59,312 nucleotides of DNA, taken from positions 1 through 59,312 of the forward strand of contig CAZFLM010000038.1 in the NCBI GenBank assembly GCA_964519955.1. The letters are read 5' to 3'. This stretch comes from CAZFLM01 sp964519955. GTDB taxonomy: Bacteria > Armatimonadota > Chthonomonadetes > Chthonomonadales > CAJBBX01. The translations under genes and the position numbers were made by a program. This document shows positions 26,028-32,702 of the stretch, piece after piece. The notes under the pieces were generated by a model. It was not told the origin of the DNA. It was given only the letters and a program-made list of their open reading frames with translations, and searched no databases. Position 1 is the stretch's first letter. The number at the start of each line of letters is the position of its first letter.

Positions 26028-27254
26028 ATGGCAGCATCGGACGCGGACGGATTCGGCCGCAGGCTGATGAACGCACTGGCGTACGGTCTCTGCGGCGCGC
26101 TGGCCTGCGCGGTCGCCACGCCCATAGGCGTGTGCGTTGGCGCCGTGGACGGCCCGGTCGGCCTCGATATCGTCACGATAGCGCGTGAGACACTCAGCCG
26201 ATGCTGTGCCGGCGCGGGCGCTGGTCTGGCGGCGGGCGCCGCGTATGGCCTGTTCCGGCGCCGCCCCGAGGTATGGCAGTCGGCGGTCTACGTCCTCATC
26301 GTGTTTCTCGTCGCAGCATCGATGGCCGTCGCATCGCTGAGGCAGAAGATCGCGCTGGGGCGCGGTCTCTACGACGCCATCGAGACGGGCGACGTGGCGA
26401 GGGCTCGGGCGGCACTGGACGCAGGCGCGGACGTCAACCAGCGCGACTGGTACAGCCCCGAGAACTGGGACGACTACGACGAGGACTCCCTGCTGGCCGT
26501 CGCCGCGGAGAGGGGTCGGCTCGACATCGTCCGGCTCATGGTGGAGCGCGGGGCAGACACGAGCATCCGCTACCATTGGACGGCGCTCGAAGCCGCTGCT
26601 TTCTCCGGCAACGACGCAATCGTCGAGTACCTGCTGTCGCGCGGAGCCAGCACGCAAGTCACGAACCACGATGGCAAGTCGGCGCTCTCGCAGGCAGTTG
26701 AGTTCGGTCACATCGCGACCGCCCGCATCCTGCAGGCGCACGGCGCGCGACCGACGCTGCTCGACGCGGCCGCGATGGGCGACGAACGGGCTGTCCGCGA
26801 TATGCTCCAGGGAGGCGTCGATATCGAGGCCACCGACCGGTACGGGGAGACAGCGCTGATGCGGGCGGCTCGATCTGGGCTGGCAGATGCAGCCCGGTTG
26901 TTGCTCAAGTGCGGCGCCTGTGTCGACGCCAGACGCCGCGCGTCCGACCCACAGGACGGCAGCGACGGCGAGACGCCCCTGATGATCGCCGCGAGCCACG
27001 CCGGCCCTGAGAGCGACGCCGTGCTGAACATCCTGTTGGGCGGTGGCGCAAACCCCAACGCAGTCACGCGCGACGGCACCACCGCACTGATGGACGCAGT
27101 CGGGGCCGGCAACGACGTGGCGGTGCGGCTGCTCCTGGCGCATGGGGCCAACGTGAACGCGAAGGACGCGCGGGGGACGACCGCCTACCGACACGCAAGG
27201 CTGGAGGGCCAGGAGCAGGCTGCCCGGCTGATCGCTTCGCGCGGTGGCAAGTAG
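26028..27254 (+). CDS. Ankyrin-repeat membrane protein
   Basis: 408 aa; ATG 26028 behind GGAGG. The first about 105 residues carry three hydrophobic segments (ALAYGLCGALACAVATPIGV, AGAGAGLAAGAAYGLF and SAVYVLIVFLVAASMAVASL). The rest is a run of about eight ankyrin repeats (LYDAIETGDVARARAALDAG, GETALMRAARSGLADAARLL, DGTTALMDAVGAGNDVAVRLL). The ankyrin domain follows an odd number of helices, so its side of the membrane is not certain; the positive residues after segment 2 suggest it is cytoplasmic. Function unknown: ankyrin repeats bind proteins. Second ankyrin protein within 4 kb. Confidence 0.82.
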   Translation: MAASDADGFGRRLMNALAYGLCGALACAVATPIGVCVGAVDGPVGLDIVTIARETLSRCCAGAGAGLAAGAAYGLFRRRPEVWQSAVYVLIVFLVAASMAVASLRQKIALGRGLYDAIETGDVARARAALDAGADVNQRDWYSPENWDDYDEDSLLAVAAERGRLDIVRLMVERGADTSIRYHWTALEAAAFSGNDAIVEYLLSRGASTQVTNHDGKSALSQAVEFGHIATARILQAHGARPTLLDAAAMGDERAVRDMLQGGVDIEATDRYGETALMRAARSGLADAARLLLKCGACVDARRRASDPQDGSDGETPLMIAASHAGPESDAVLNILLGGGANPNAVTRDGTTALMDAVGAGNDVAVRLLLAHGANVNAKDARGTTAYRHARLEGQEQAARLIASRGGK

Positions 27255-27288
27255 AGACGCGGCACGAGCGCCCACCTGCACGGATGCG

Positions 27289-27522
27289 TCACCTGCCTGT
27301 GGTCCAGAACTCGTCCGGCAGCGGGCCGTCGAAGTCTTCGCCCATCGACATCGAACCCGGATGGAGCCCCGGCACCCTGGGCGGCCGGCCGATGGCGGCA
27401 GGCACCACGCGTCCAACAGGTTGGTCGCGGTCGGCGAGAACCACCTCTGTGCCGGCCTCGACGAGCCTCAGCACCTCGTCGAGGCTCGGGCCTATCGTCG
27501 GAATGTCGATCAGGGCGGTTAT
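27289..27522 (-). CDS. Orphan Phd/VapB-type antitoxin, apparent AUA start
   Basis: 77 aa. The typical antitoxin segment LDEVLRLVEAGTEVVLADRD leads to QPVGRVVPA and the toxin-binding tail PGLHPGSMSMGEDFDGPLPDEFW. The frame is closed by TGA at 27526-27528, and there is no ATG, GTG or TTG before Val at 27474, which would remove the first half of the DNA-binding region. An ideal GGAGGTGATC lies just upstream, six bases before ATA at 27520-27522, where Met would be expected (ATA ACC GCC reads as M-T-A). So AUA initiation, or a recent ATG-to-ATA change, is likely. No PIN-type toxin follows; the downstream gene is convergent. Antitoxin family is clear, activity is not. Confidence 0.75.
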   Translation of the reverse strand: MTALIDIPTIGPSLDEVLRLVEAGTEVVLADRDQPVGRVVPAAIGRPPRVPGLHPGSMSMGEDFDGPLPDEFWTTGR

Positions 27523-27550
27523 GGATCACCTCCGGCGCTCTGTTACGCTG

Positions 27551-27579
27551 ATTGTACACCTGCGACGGCGCGCAGTGAA
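27551..27579 (-). promoter_or_regulatory. Probable promoter of the antitoxin gene
   Basis: On the minus strand TTCACT, 17 bases, TACAAT, ending 18 bases before the Shine-Dalgarno sequence. It supports the antitoxin reading frame being expressed. Confidence 0.5.
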
Positions 27580-27675
27580 GCCCGGCGTTGCGCCCCACCG
27601 AGGAATCCTCCCCGCCGCTGCCGAACCTCCAACGCGGCGGCGCCCGAGATGGCCGCCACCTATGCCGAGGAGCCC

Positions 27676-28692
27676 ATGCAACCTGACGCCCAACAACGCC
27701 GCACCCTCGAGTGGCTGAACAACTACCGCGGGGTCATTGCCTTCGTCGTGGTGTTCATCGCCGGCTGCATCTTCACCCCGCGCGCCCGCGACACGGGCCT
27801 GCCCATCTTCATCTCCACCCGAACGCAGGTCGATATCCTGTTCGAGTACTGCGAGTACGGTCTGCTCGCGACGGGCATGACGCTCGTCATCCTCACCGGC
27901 GGCATCGACCTGTCCGTCAGCTCGGTGCTCGGGCTGTGCGCCACCCTGTTCGCGCTGCTGACCATCGGCTACGGGATGCCCGTTCCGGGCGCGATCGCCA
28001 TCGTGATGCTGGCGGGACTCGCGGCGGGTTCCGTGAACGGCATCCTAATCTCGCGCCTCCGCATGCAGCCGTTCGTTGCGACGCTGGCATTGATGGTGGC
28101 CGCGCGCGGCGGCGCCAAGTTCATCTCCTCCGGCATCAAGGTGCAGCCCGCCGCGCTGCCCTGGTACAAGCTGACGCAGGACACGCCGCCGTTCTTCCGC
28201 TGGATGACGACAGCGCTGCCGGGCATCGGCATCCAGCCCGCCACGCTGCTCTTCTTGGTCTGCATCTTGACCATGGCGCTCATCGTGCGGCGCAGCGCGT
28301 TCGGTCGGCGCATCTACGCGCTCGGCGGCAACGAAGAGGCTGCGCGCCTGGCCGGCATCGCGGTGGCACGCACCAAGGTGGCAGCGTACGCGCTCTGCGG
28401 GTTCTTCGCGGCGCTGGCAGGGGTCGTCAACGCGTGCCGGCAGGACATCGGCGACCCGGAGGCCGGCACCGGCTTCGAGCTGGACGCCATCGCTGCAGTG
28501 GTGATCGGCGGCACCAGCCTGGCGGGTGGCAAGGGCGGTGTGATGTTCACGCTCATCGGCGTGCTCATCATCGCCTACATCAACAAGATCCTGAGTCTGA
28601 ACGCGGTCCCCATCGCCCCTCGAATGATGATTCAGGGAGCGATCATCGTCGTGGCCGTTCTCATTCAACAACAGAAGAGGGCAAAGTCATGA
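27676..28692 (+). CDS. Ribose-type sugar ABC transporter permease
   Basis: The membrane subunit of a sugar ABC importer, 338 aa. ATG 27676 follows GAGGAG; ATG 27649 is possible but lacks one. It has about nine hydrophobic helices. Signature motifs are TGMTLVILTGGIDLSVSS (about 75-92), LRMQPFVATLALM, GRRIYALGGNEEAARLAGI (coupling helix, EAA-like) and VVIGGTSLAGGKG. Here the loop after helix 1 is short, as in ordinary RbsC proteins, in contrast to the permease at 1-614. It overlaps the binding-protein gene by ATGA. No ATPase gene is beside it, so the subunit must be encoded elsewhere or shared. Confidence 0.93.
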   Translation: MQPDAQQRRTLEWLNNYRGVIAFVVVFIAGCIFTPRARDTGLPIFISTRTQVDILFEYCEYGLLATGMTLVILTGGIDLSVSSVLGLCATLFALLTIGYGMPVPGAIAIVMLAGLAAGSVNGILISRLRMQPFVATLALMVAARGGAKFISSGIKVQPAALPWYKLTQDTPPFFRWMTTALPGIGIQPATLLFLVCILTMALIVRRSAFGRRIYALGGNEEAARLAGIAVARTKVAAYALCGFFAALAGVVNACRQDIGDPEAGTGFELDAIAAVVIGGTSLAGGKGGVMFTLIGVLIIAYINKILSLNAVPIAPRMMIQGAIIVVAVLIQQQKRAKS

Positions 28693-29687
28693 AGAAGCTA
28701 GCATTGGCGCTGGCGGCTGCGGCGATCCTGGCCGCGGGCTGCGGCCCACAGAAGACCGACGACACCGGCGCCCAAACGCCCGGCAAGCCTGGCGGCAGCA
28801 CGAGCGCAGGCGCCAAGCCGGCGAGCGGCAAGAAGTTCCTCATCGGCATGTCGCAGTGCAACCTGGGCGAGCCGTGGCGCGTGCAGATGAACAAGGACCT
28901 CGAAGAGGCCGCCGCACAGCACCCCGACGAGATCGAGTTCGTGGCCAAGGACGCCCAGGGCAAGAGCACGGCCCAGCAGAGCCAGGTCCGCGAGTTCATT
29001 CAGCAGAAGGTCGACCTGCTCATCATCAGCCCGATGGAGTCGCGACCGCTGACGAAGCCCGTTGCGGACGCGATGGACGCCGGCATCCCTGTCATCGTCC
29101 TCGATCGTGCGGTTGAGGGTGACAAGTACACGTGCTTCATCGGTGGCGACAACGTCAAGATCGGCGAAGAGGCCGGCAAGTTCCTGGTGAAGGCTCTGGG
29201 CGGCAAGGGCGACATCGTTGAGTTGAAGGGGCTGGGCACCTCGGTGCCCGCGAAGGACCGTCACGACGGCTTCATGAAGGGCATCGCCGGATCGCAGATC
29301 AAGATCATCTTCGACCCGGACTGCCAGTGGTTCGAGCCGAATGCGCAGCGCGAGATGAAATCGGCCCTCTCGCGCTTCCCGAAGATCGACGCGGTGTATG
29401 GCCACAACGATCCGAGCGCCCACGGCGCGTACATGGCCGCGCAGCAAGAGGGCAAGGGCCGCGAAAAGACGATCAAGTTCGTGGGCATCGACGCGCTCCC
29501 GCATGAGGGCGTGCGCTACGTCAAGGACGGCATCCTCACCGCCACGTTCCAGTACCCGACCGGCGGCAAGGAGGCCATCGACGCGGCGCTCAAGATCCTG
29601 AAGGGCGAGAAGGTCGAGAAGAAGATCGTCCTGGGGACCAAGATCTTCACGAAGGACAACGTGGACAAGGGCGGCGAAGCCCTCTAG
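28689..29687 (+). CDS. Sugar ABC transporter substrate-binding lipoprotein
   Basis: 332 aa, starting at ATG 28689 (ATGA overlap with the permease). The signal peptide ends ILAAGC (Cys18), then a Gly/Ser/Thr/Lys linker. The mature type-1 fold starts FLIGMSQCNLGEPWRVQMN. Ligand-loop motifs are ISPMESRPLTKPV, VIVLDRAV and YGHNDPSAHGAYMA, and then GIDALPHEGV. It is only distantly related to the tandem proteins at 0.7-2.8 kb. The GEPW and WFEPNAQRE motifs resemble pentose- or ribose-binding proteins, but the ligand is not certain. It is followed by a G-rich stretch and BtpA. Confidence 0.92.
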   Translation: MKKLALALAAAAILAAGCGPQKTDDTGAQTPGKPGGSTSAGAKPASGKKFLIGMSQCNLGEPWRVQMNKDLEEAAAQHPDEIEFVAKDAQGKSTAQQSQVREFIQQKVDLLIISPMESRPLTKPVADAMDAGIPVIVLDRAVEGDKYTCFIGGDNVKIGEEAGKFLVKALGGKGDIVELKGLGTSVPAKDRHDGFMKGIAGSQIKIIFDPDCQWFEPNAQREMKSALSRFPKIDAVYGHNDPSAHGAYMAAQQEGKGREKTIKFVGIDALPHEGVRYVKDGILTATFQYPTGGKEAIDAALKILKGEKVEKKIVLGTKIFTKDNVDKGGEAL

Positions 29688-29729
29688 GGGCGGACTTGGG
29701 ACTTGGGGGCTGGGGCTGGGGTTTCGGGG
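29687..29729 (+). other. G-quadruplex-type motif
   Basis: Six G-runs lie within 43 bases, including GGGGG, GGGG, GGGG and GGGG with loops CT, CT and TTTC (29705-29729). It begins at the stop codon of the binding-protein gene and ends about 97 bases before btpA. On the transcript it could form an RNA quadruplex and slow downstream transcription. Confidence 0.55.
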
Positions 29730-29825
29730 TTGGCTGCCTCCAGCCAGAGCCCGCCAGGTGTGGTGTGCGCGCGGTCTCCGGCTCCGAAGTGGGCCGGGGA
29801 CCGCGGTGCCTGTGGGGAGGCAACA

Positions 29826-30626
29826 ATGGACCTACATGAGTTCGCGCCGCGGGGGGCGCTGGTGGGCATGGTGCATCTGCGGGCGCTGCCGGGGAGTGCG
29901 CGGGACCGCGGCGACCTGCGGCGGACCATCGAGAGCGCCGTCGCCGACGCTCGGACGCTGGCCGATGCCGGGTTCGACGCGCTGATGGTCGAGAACTTCT
30001 TCGATGCCCCCTTCCCCAAGGCGTCGTCGCCGGCCGTCACCATCGCGGCGATGGCGCTGGCCGTGGAGGCCGTGCGGTCCGCGGTGAGCATCCCGGTGGG
30101 CGTGAACGTGCTGCGCAACGACGTGGTCTCCGCCATCTCCATCGCGCACGTCTGCGGCGCAGCGTTCGTGCGGTGCAACGTGTACGTCGGCGCGGCGGTG
30201 ACCGACCAGGGCATCATCGAAGGCGCGGCGCGCGAGGCCATCGAGACACGGCGGTGGCTCGGCGCGCACGTGCGCATCCTGGCGGACGTGGCGGTGAAGC
30301 ACGCGAGCCCGCTCGCCGCGATGCCCATCGAACAGGAGGCCCGCGACGCGGTGGAGCGCGGCCTGGCAGATGGGCTGATCGTGTCCGGCATCGCGACCGG
30401 CTCGGCGACGTCCGCGGACGACCTCGCCCGTGTGCGCGCCGCTTGCCCGGGCACCCCGCTCTTCGTGGGCAGCGGGGCGACCGCCGAGACAGTCGCCGGG
30501 CTGCTGGCGGCGGCCGATGGCGCCATCGTGGGCTCCTGGCTGAAGCGCGACGGGCGCGTCGAGGAGCCGGTGGACCCGGACCGGGCGCGGGCGATGGCGG
30601 CGGCTCGGGATGGCGCGCGGAGGTAG
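29826..30626 (+). CDS. BtpA family protein
   Basis: 266 aa; ATG 29826 behind GGGGAGG. A TIM-barrel protein of the BtpA family, first named for photosystem I stability in cyanobacteria but widespread in non-photosynthetic bacteria. Motifs are GMVHLRALPGS at the start, DALMVENFFDAPF, GVNVLRNDVVSA, ADVAVKHASPL, DGLIVSGIATGSAT and a phosphate-binding end GSGATAETVAGLL. Its location directly after a sugar permease and binding protein suggests a role in sugar or nucleoside breakdown; that is inference. The family biochemistry is not settled. Confidence 0.88.
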   Translation: MDLHEFAPRGALVGMVHLRALPGSARDRGDLRRTIESAVADARTLADAGFDALMVENFFDAPFPKASSPAVTIAAMALAVEAVRSAVSIPVGVNVLRNDVVSAISIAHVCGAAFVRCNVYVGAAVTDQGIIEGAAREAIETRRWLGAHVRILADVAVKHASPLAAMPIEQEARDAVERGLADGLIVSGIATGSATSADDLARVRAACPGTPLFVGSGATAETVAGLLAAADGAIVGSWLKRDGRVEEPVDPDRARAMAAARDGARR

Positions 30627-30648
30627 CCCCGAACCTTTAGCCTGACTA

Positions 30649-30677
30649 TTGACTTCGCTGGTGAACGGCTGTATCCT
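30649..30677 (+). promoter_or_regulatory. Promoter of the VOC gene
   Basis: TTGACT (30649-30654), 17 bases, TATCCT (30672-30677), placed 60 bases before the start at 30737. Confidence 0.65.
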
Positions 30678-30736
30678 CCGCTCGCCGGTGCGCTCCCGTG
30701 CGGAGCCGCCGAGTTGGCACACAGGAGTGAGAAGCG

Positions 30737-31093
30737 ATGCCGGTGAACGCGGTCTGCCACGTGGAGTGGATGACGGCCGACTTCGAGAAGGCCAAGCGGT
30801 TCTACGGCGGCCTGTTCGATTGGACCTTCGCGCCGTTCAGCGACGACTACTTGCTGTGGCGGACCGCGGATGGAGCCAGCGGAGGCGGGTTCGAGAAGGG
30901 AACGCCGGAGCCCGGCAAGTCGCCGGCCGTGTACGTGCAGGTGGCGAACGTGGACGCCTCCCTCGCCAAGGCAGTCGAGCTGGGCGGCACGATCGTCGTG
31001 GGCAAGGAGCCCATCCCTGGCGTCGGCCACCTCGCGATCGTGGCGGATACCGAGGGCAGCCGGGTGGGGCTGATCGAGACCGACGAAGCGTAG
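30737..31093 (+). CDS. VOC family protein (glyoxalase/dioxygenase fold)
   Basis: 118 aa, starting at ATG 30737. A single vicinal-oxygen-chelate domain made of two beta-alpha-beta-beta-beta modules: VCHVEWMTADFEKAKRFYGGLFDWTF and, in the second half, AVYVQVANVDASLAKAVELGG, ending HLAIVADTEGSRVGLIE. Candidate metal ligands are His8, Glu in the second half and His near 98. It is the type often annotated as glyoxalase/bleomycin resistance, but a single-domain protein with no context cannot be assigned a reaction. It has its own promoter. Confidence 0.88.
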   Translation: MPVNAVCHVEWMTADFEKAKRFYGGLFDWTFAPFSDDYLLWRTADGASGGGFEKGTPEPGKSPAVYVQVANVDASLAKAVELGGTIVVGKEPIPGVGHLAIVADTEGSRVGLIETDEA

Positions 31094-31114
31094 CCTGGCA
31101 TCGGGCGCACGCAG

Positions 31115-31277
31115 GCCGGCATGCCGGCTCCTCGACTCTCTCGGGCCGGGTGCAGCGGGGTGGGCTGAGGGCCGCACGCAGGTTGGCGCCGGCAACGTCG
31201 CAGGGCCGGGCCAGAGCAGTAACGCAAAGGCCCGCGCGGGACTGGCCAGGGGATCCCCGTGCCGCCCTGCGCGGGCC
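31115..31277. terminator. Palindrome-rich region between convergent genes
   Basis: GCCGGCATGCCGGC (31115-31128) is a perfect 14-base palindrome. Further on, GGCCCGCGC (31229-31237) pairs with GCGCGGGCC (31269-31277), enclosing the smaller palindrome GGGGATCCCC (31249-31258). It separates the convergent VOC and PEP-CTERM genes; no U-run, so rho-independent termination is uncertain. Confidence 0.4.
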
Positions 31278-31305
31278 CATGCGGTGCTGCCGGAAGGCGA
31301 TGTCC

Positions 31306-32100
31306 TTAGCGGCGGCGGCGCAGAAAGGCAGCGGCAGGTACCGCAAGGCCGACAAGCACCGCGAGCGGACCGGGCTCGGGCACGCTCTGAGTACCAGGGA
31401 CATACGCGAGCGAGGCGACACAGCCGAGACCGGATAGCATCGCCGTCCGCGCGTAGGTACCCGCGTCGTACTTGAACAGGTTGCCGCTCCAATCTGCCGC
31501 CCAGTACGCGTTCTGGCCGGCATCATAGGCGACATCGTTGTCATTGACGAGCCCGGCGCCGGTGTTGAGCACCGTCACCGCGCCATTCGTGAGGTCGACC
31601 GAATAGAGTCCCCCCCAGCCGGCCTCAAGCAGCACCATCTCGCCGGTGGCAGAGTTGTAGTCGTAGCCGCCTGGGTAGACAGCGTTGCTGCCGATAGCGG
31701 TGGCAGCGCCCGTCGAGCCATCGATCCGGTAGACCAGCCCGCTCGTCGACTGGCCATAGAGGGAGGTCCCGTCGAACCCCAGCGTGAAGAGGTCATCGAC
31801 ACCGTGGCTCCCCACGAGCGTGGCGGCTCCGGTCGACGTGTCGATGGTGTAGAGGCTGTCGTTGCCCCTGCCTGCCACCCAGTACAGCTTGCCGGTCGCG
31901 CTATCGTACGCGAGGTCGCCGAAGTTGCCCGCGCCGATCCCCGTAGCCCCGATGGTGGTGACCGTCAGAGTCACCGGGTCGATGGAGATCAGATTCCTGG
32001 ACGTGTCGTCGATCGCGTAGAGCTTCTGCGCGCCAGCGGGCGCCACTGCCAGCGCAAGCCACGCGATCAGTCCTGCCAGATGCAAGGCCTTCACCGTCAT
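31306..32100 (-). CDS. PEP-CTERM propeller-like exported protein
   Basis: 264 aa; ATG 32100 with GGGGAG just upstream. The signal peptide is MTVKALHLAGLIAWLALAVAPAGAQ. Blades repeat LYAIDDTSRNLISIDPVTLT, LYTIDTSTGAATLVGS, YRIDGSTGAATAIGS and YSVDLTNGAVTVL. The C-terminal sorting signal is VPEPGPLAVLVGLAVPAAAFLRRRR, with the PEP motif, a hydrophobic helix and an Arg cluster, so it is a substrate of the exosortase/PEP-CTERM system. The exosortase is not in this window. It is probably released or attached to extracellular polymer. Divergent from the valS leader. Confidence 0.88.
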   Translation of the reverse strand: MTVKALHLAGLIAWLALAVAPAGAQKLYAIDDTSRNLISIDPVTLTVTTIGATGIGAGNFGDLAYDSATGKLYWVAGRGNDSLYTIDTSTGAATLVGSHGVDDLFTLGFDGTSLYGQSTSGLVYRIDGSTGAATAIGSNAVYPGGYDYNSATGEMVLLEAGWGGLYSVDLTNGAVTVLNTGAGLVNDNDVAYDAGQNAYWAADWSGNLFKYDAGTYARTAMLSGLGCVASLAYVPGTQSVPEPGPLAVLVGLAVPAAAFLRRRR

Positions 32101-32278
32101 GTTCTCCCCGATTCCGCGGTGAACTGCCACCGCAAGCAATGATGGCACCATGATCAACATCAGGCGATGACTGCACAAGCTGTGCCATCGATGGTCACGG
32201 CGGCATCGGATCAGCAATCCAGCAAGCATACCTGGAGAGACGAGCCGCGGCGCCGCATCCGGGAGCCGGCCGCTCTGT

Positions 32279-32307
32279 TTGACAGGCCCGCGGCGCCCGA
32301 GTATAAT
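32279..32307 (+). promoter_or_regulatory. Perfect consensus promoter of valS
   Basis: TTGACA (32279-32284), 17 bases, TATAAT (32302-32307). Transcription would start near 32314, just before the T-box. Confidence 0.92.
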
Positions 32308-32340
32308 CCAACGCAACAACTGAACTCCACAGGCTGTGAA

Positions 32341-32576
32341 GGGGAGGAGTAGGTTCGAGACCGGCCTCAGAGAGGGCGCGACTGGTGCGAAGCGCCCGGC
32401 ACGGAACGAACCGAACGTCGCCCCGGAGCCGCGGCCCCAACGCCGCCGAGCGATCGGAGGCCAGTAGGCGCCGACGGGTGCGCCCGTTACAGCGTCCGAG
32501 TGTCCGGCGATGGCCGGGAACGAAGGTGGTACCGCGCGGGGCTGACGCCTGCGTCCTTTGTGGACGTGGGCGTTTT
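32341..32576 (+). promoter_or_regulatory. T-box riboswitch (tRNA-Val sensing) of valS
   Basis: Senses uncharged tRNA-Val and lets transcription of valS continue. Stem I: GGGG (32341-32344) pairs with CCCC (32421-32424), then the AGTA S-turn motif (32348-32351), then GGTTCG (32352-32357) with CGAACC (32407-32412). The upper stem has CAGAGAGGG and TGGTGCGAA. The specifier loop GAACGTCG places GUC (Val) at 32417-32419. A hairpin ACGGG/CCCGT (32474-32487) is a candidate stem III. The T-box AACGAAGGTGGTACCGCG is at 32519-32536. Its UGGU bulge would pair with the ACCA end of tRNA-Val. AAGG (32523-32526) can pair with CCTT (32555-32558) as the antiterminator. Stem I appears compact compared with Firmicutes examples. 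Confidence 0.95.
32546..32576 (+). terminator. T-box regulated terminator
   Basis: CGCCTGCGTCC pairs with GGACGTGGGCG (11 bp, two G-U) across a 5-base loop, followed by TTTT at 32573-32576. It overlaps the 3' half of the antiterminator, as the T-box mechanism requires. Confidence 0.9.
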
Positions 32577-32601
32577 CGATTCCCGCCTTGCCCCGAGGGC
32601 C

Positions 32602-32629
32602 GTGGTGGGATGGGCGTCCCTGCCCGTCC
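32602..32629 (+). repeat. Dispersed 28-base core repeat in the valS leader
   Basis: GTGGTGGGATGGGCGTCC followed by CTGCCCGTCC, the same core as in the 17.6-kb array, here between the T-box terminator and the valS ribosome binding site. Confidence 0.6.
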
Positions 32630-32702
32630 AACACAACCCGTGGGCTGATCGAGGCGCCGCCCGTGCCCGCCCGCCGCTGCATCCGCGAAAGGAATGACGA
32701 CA

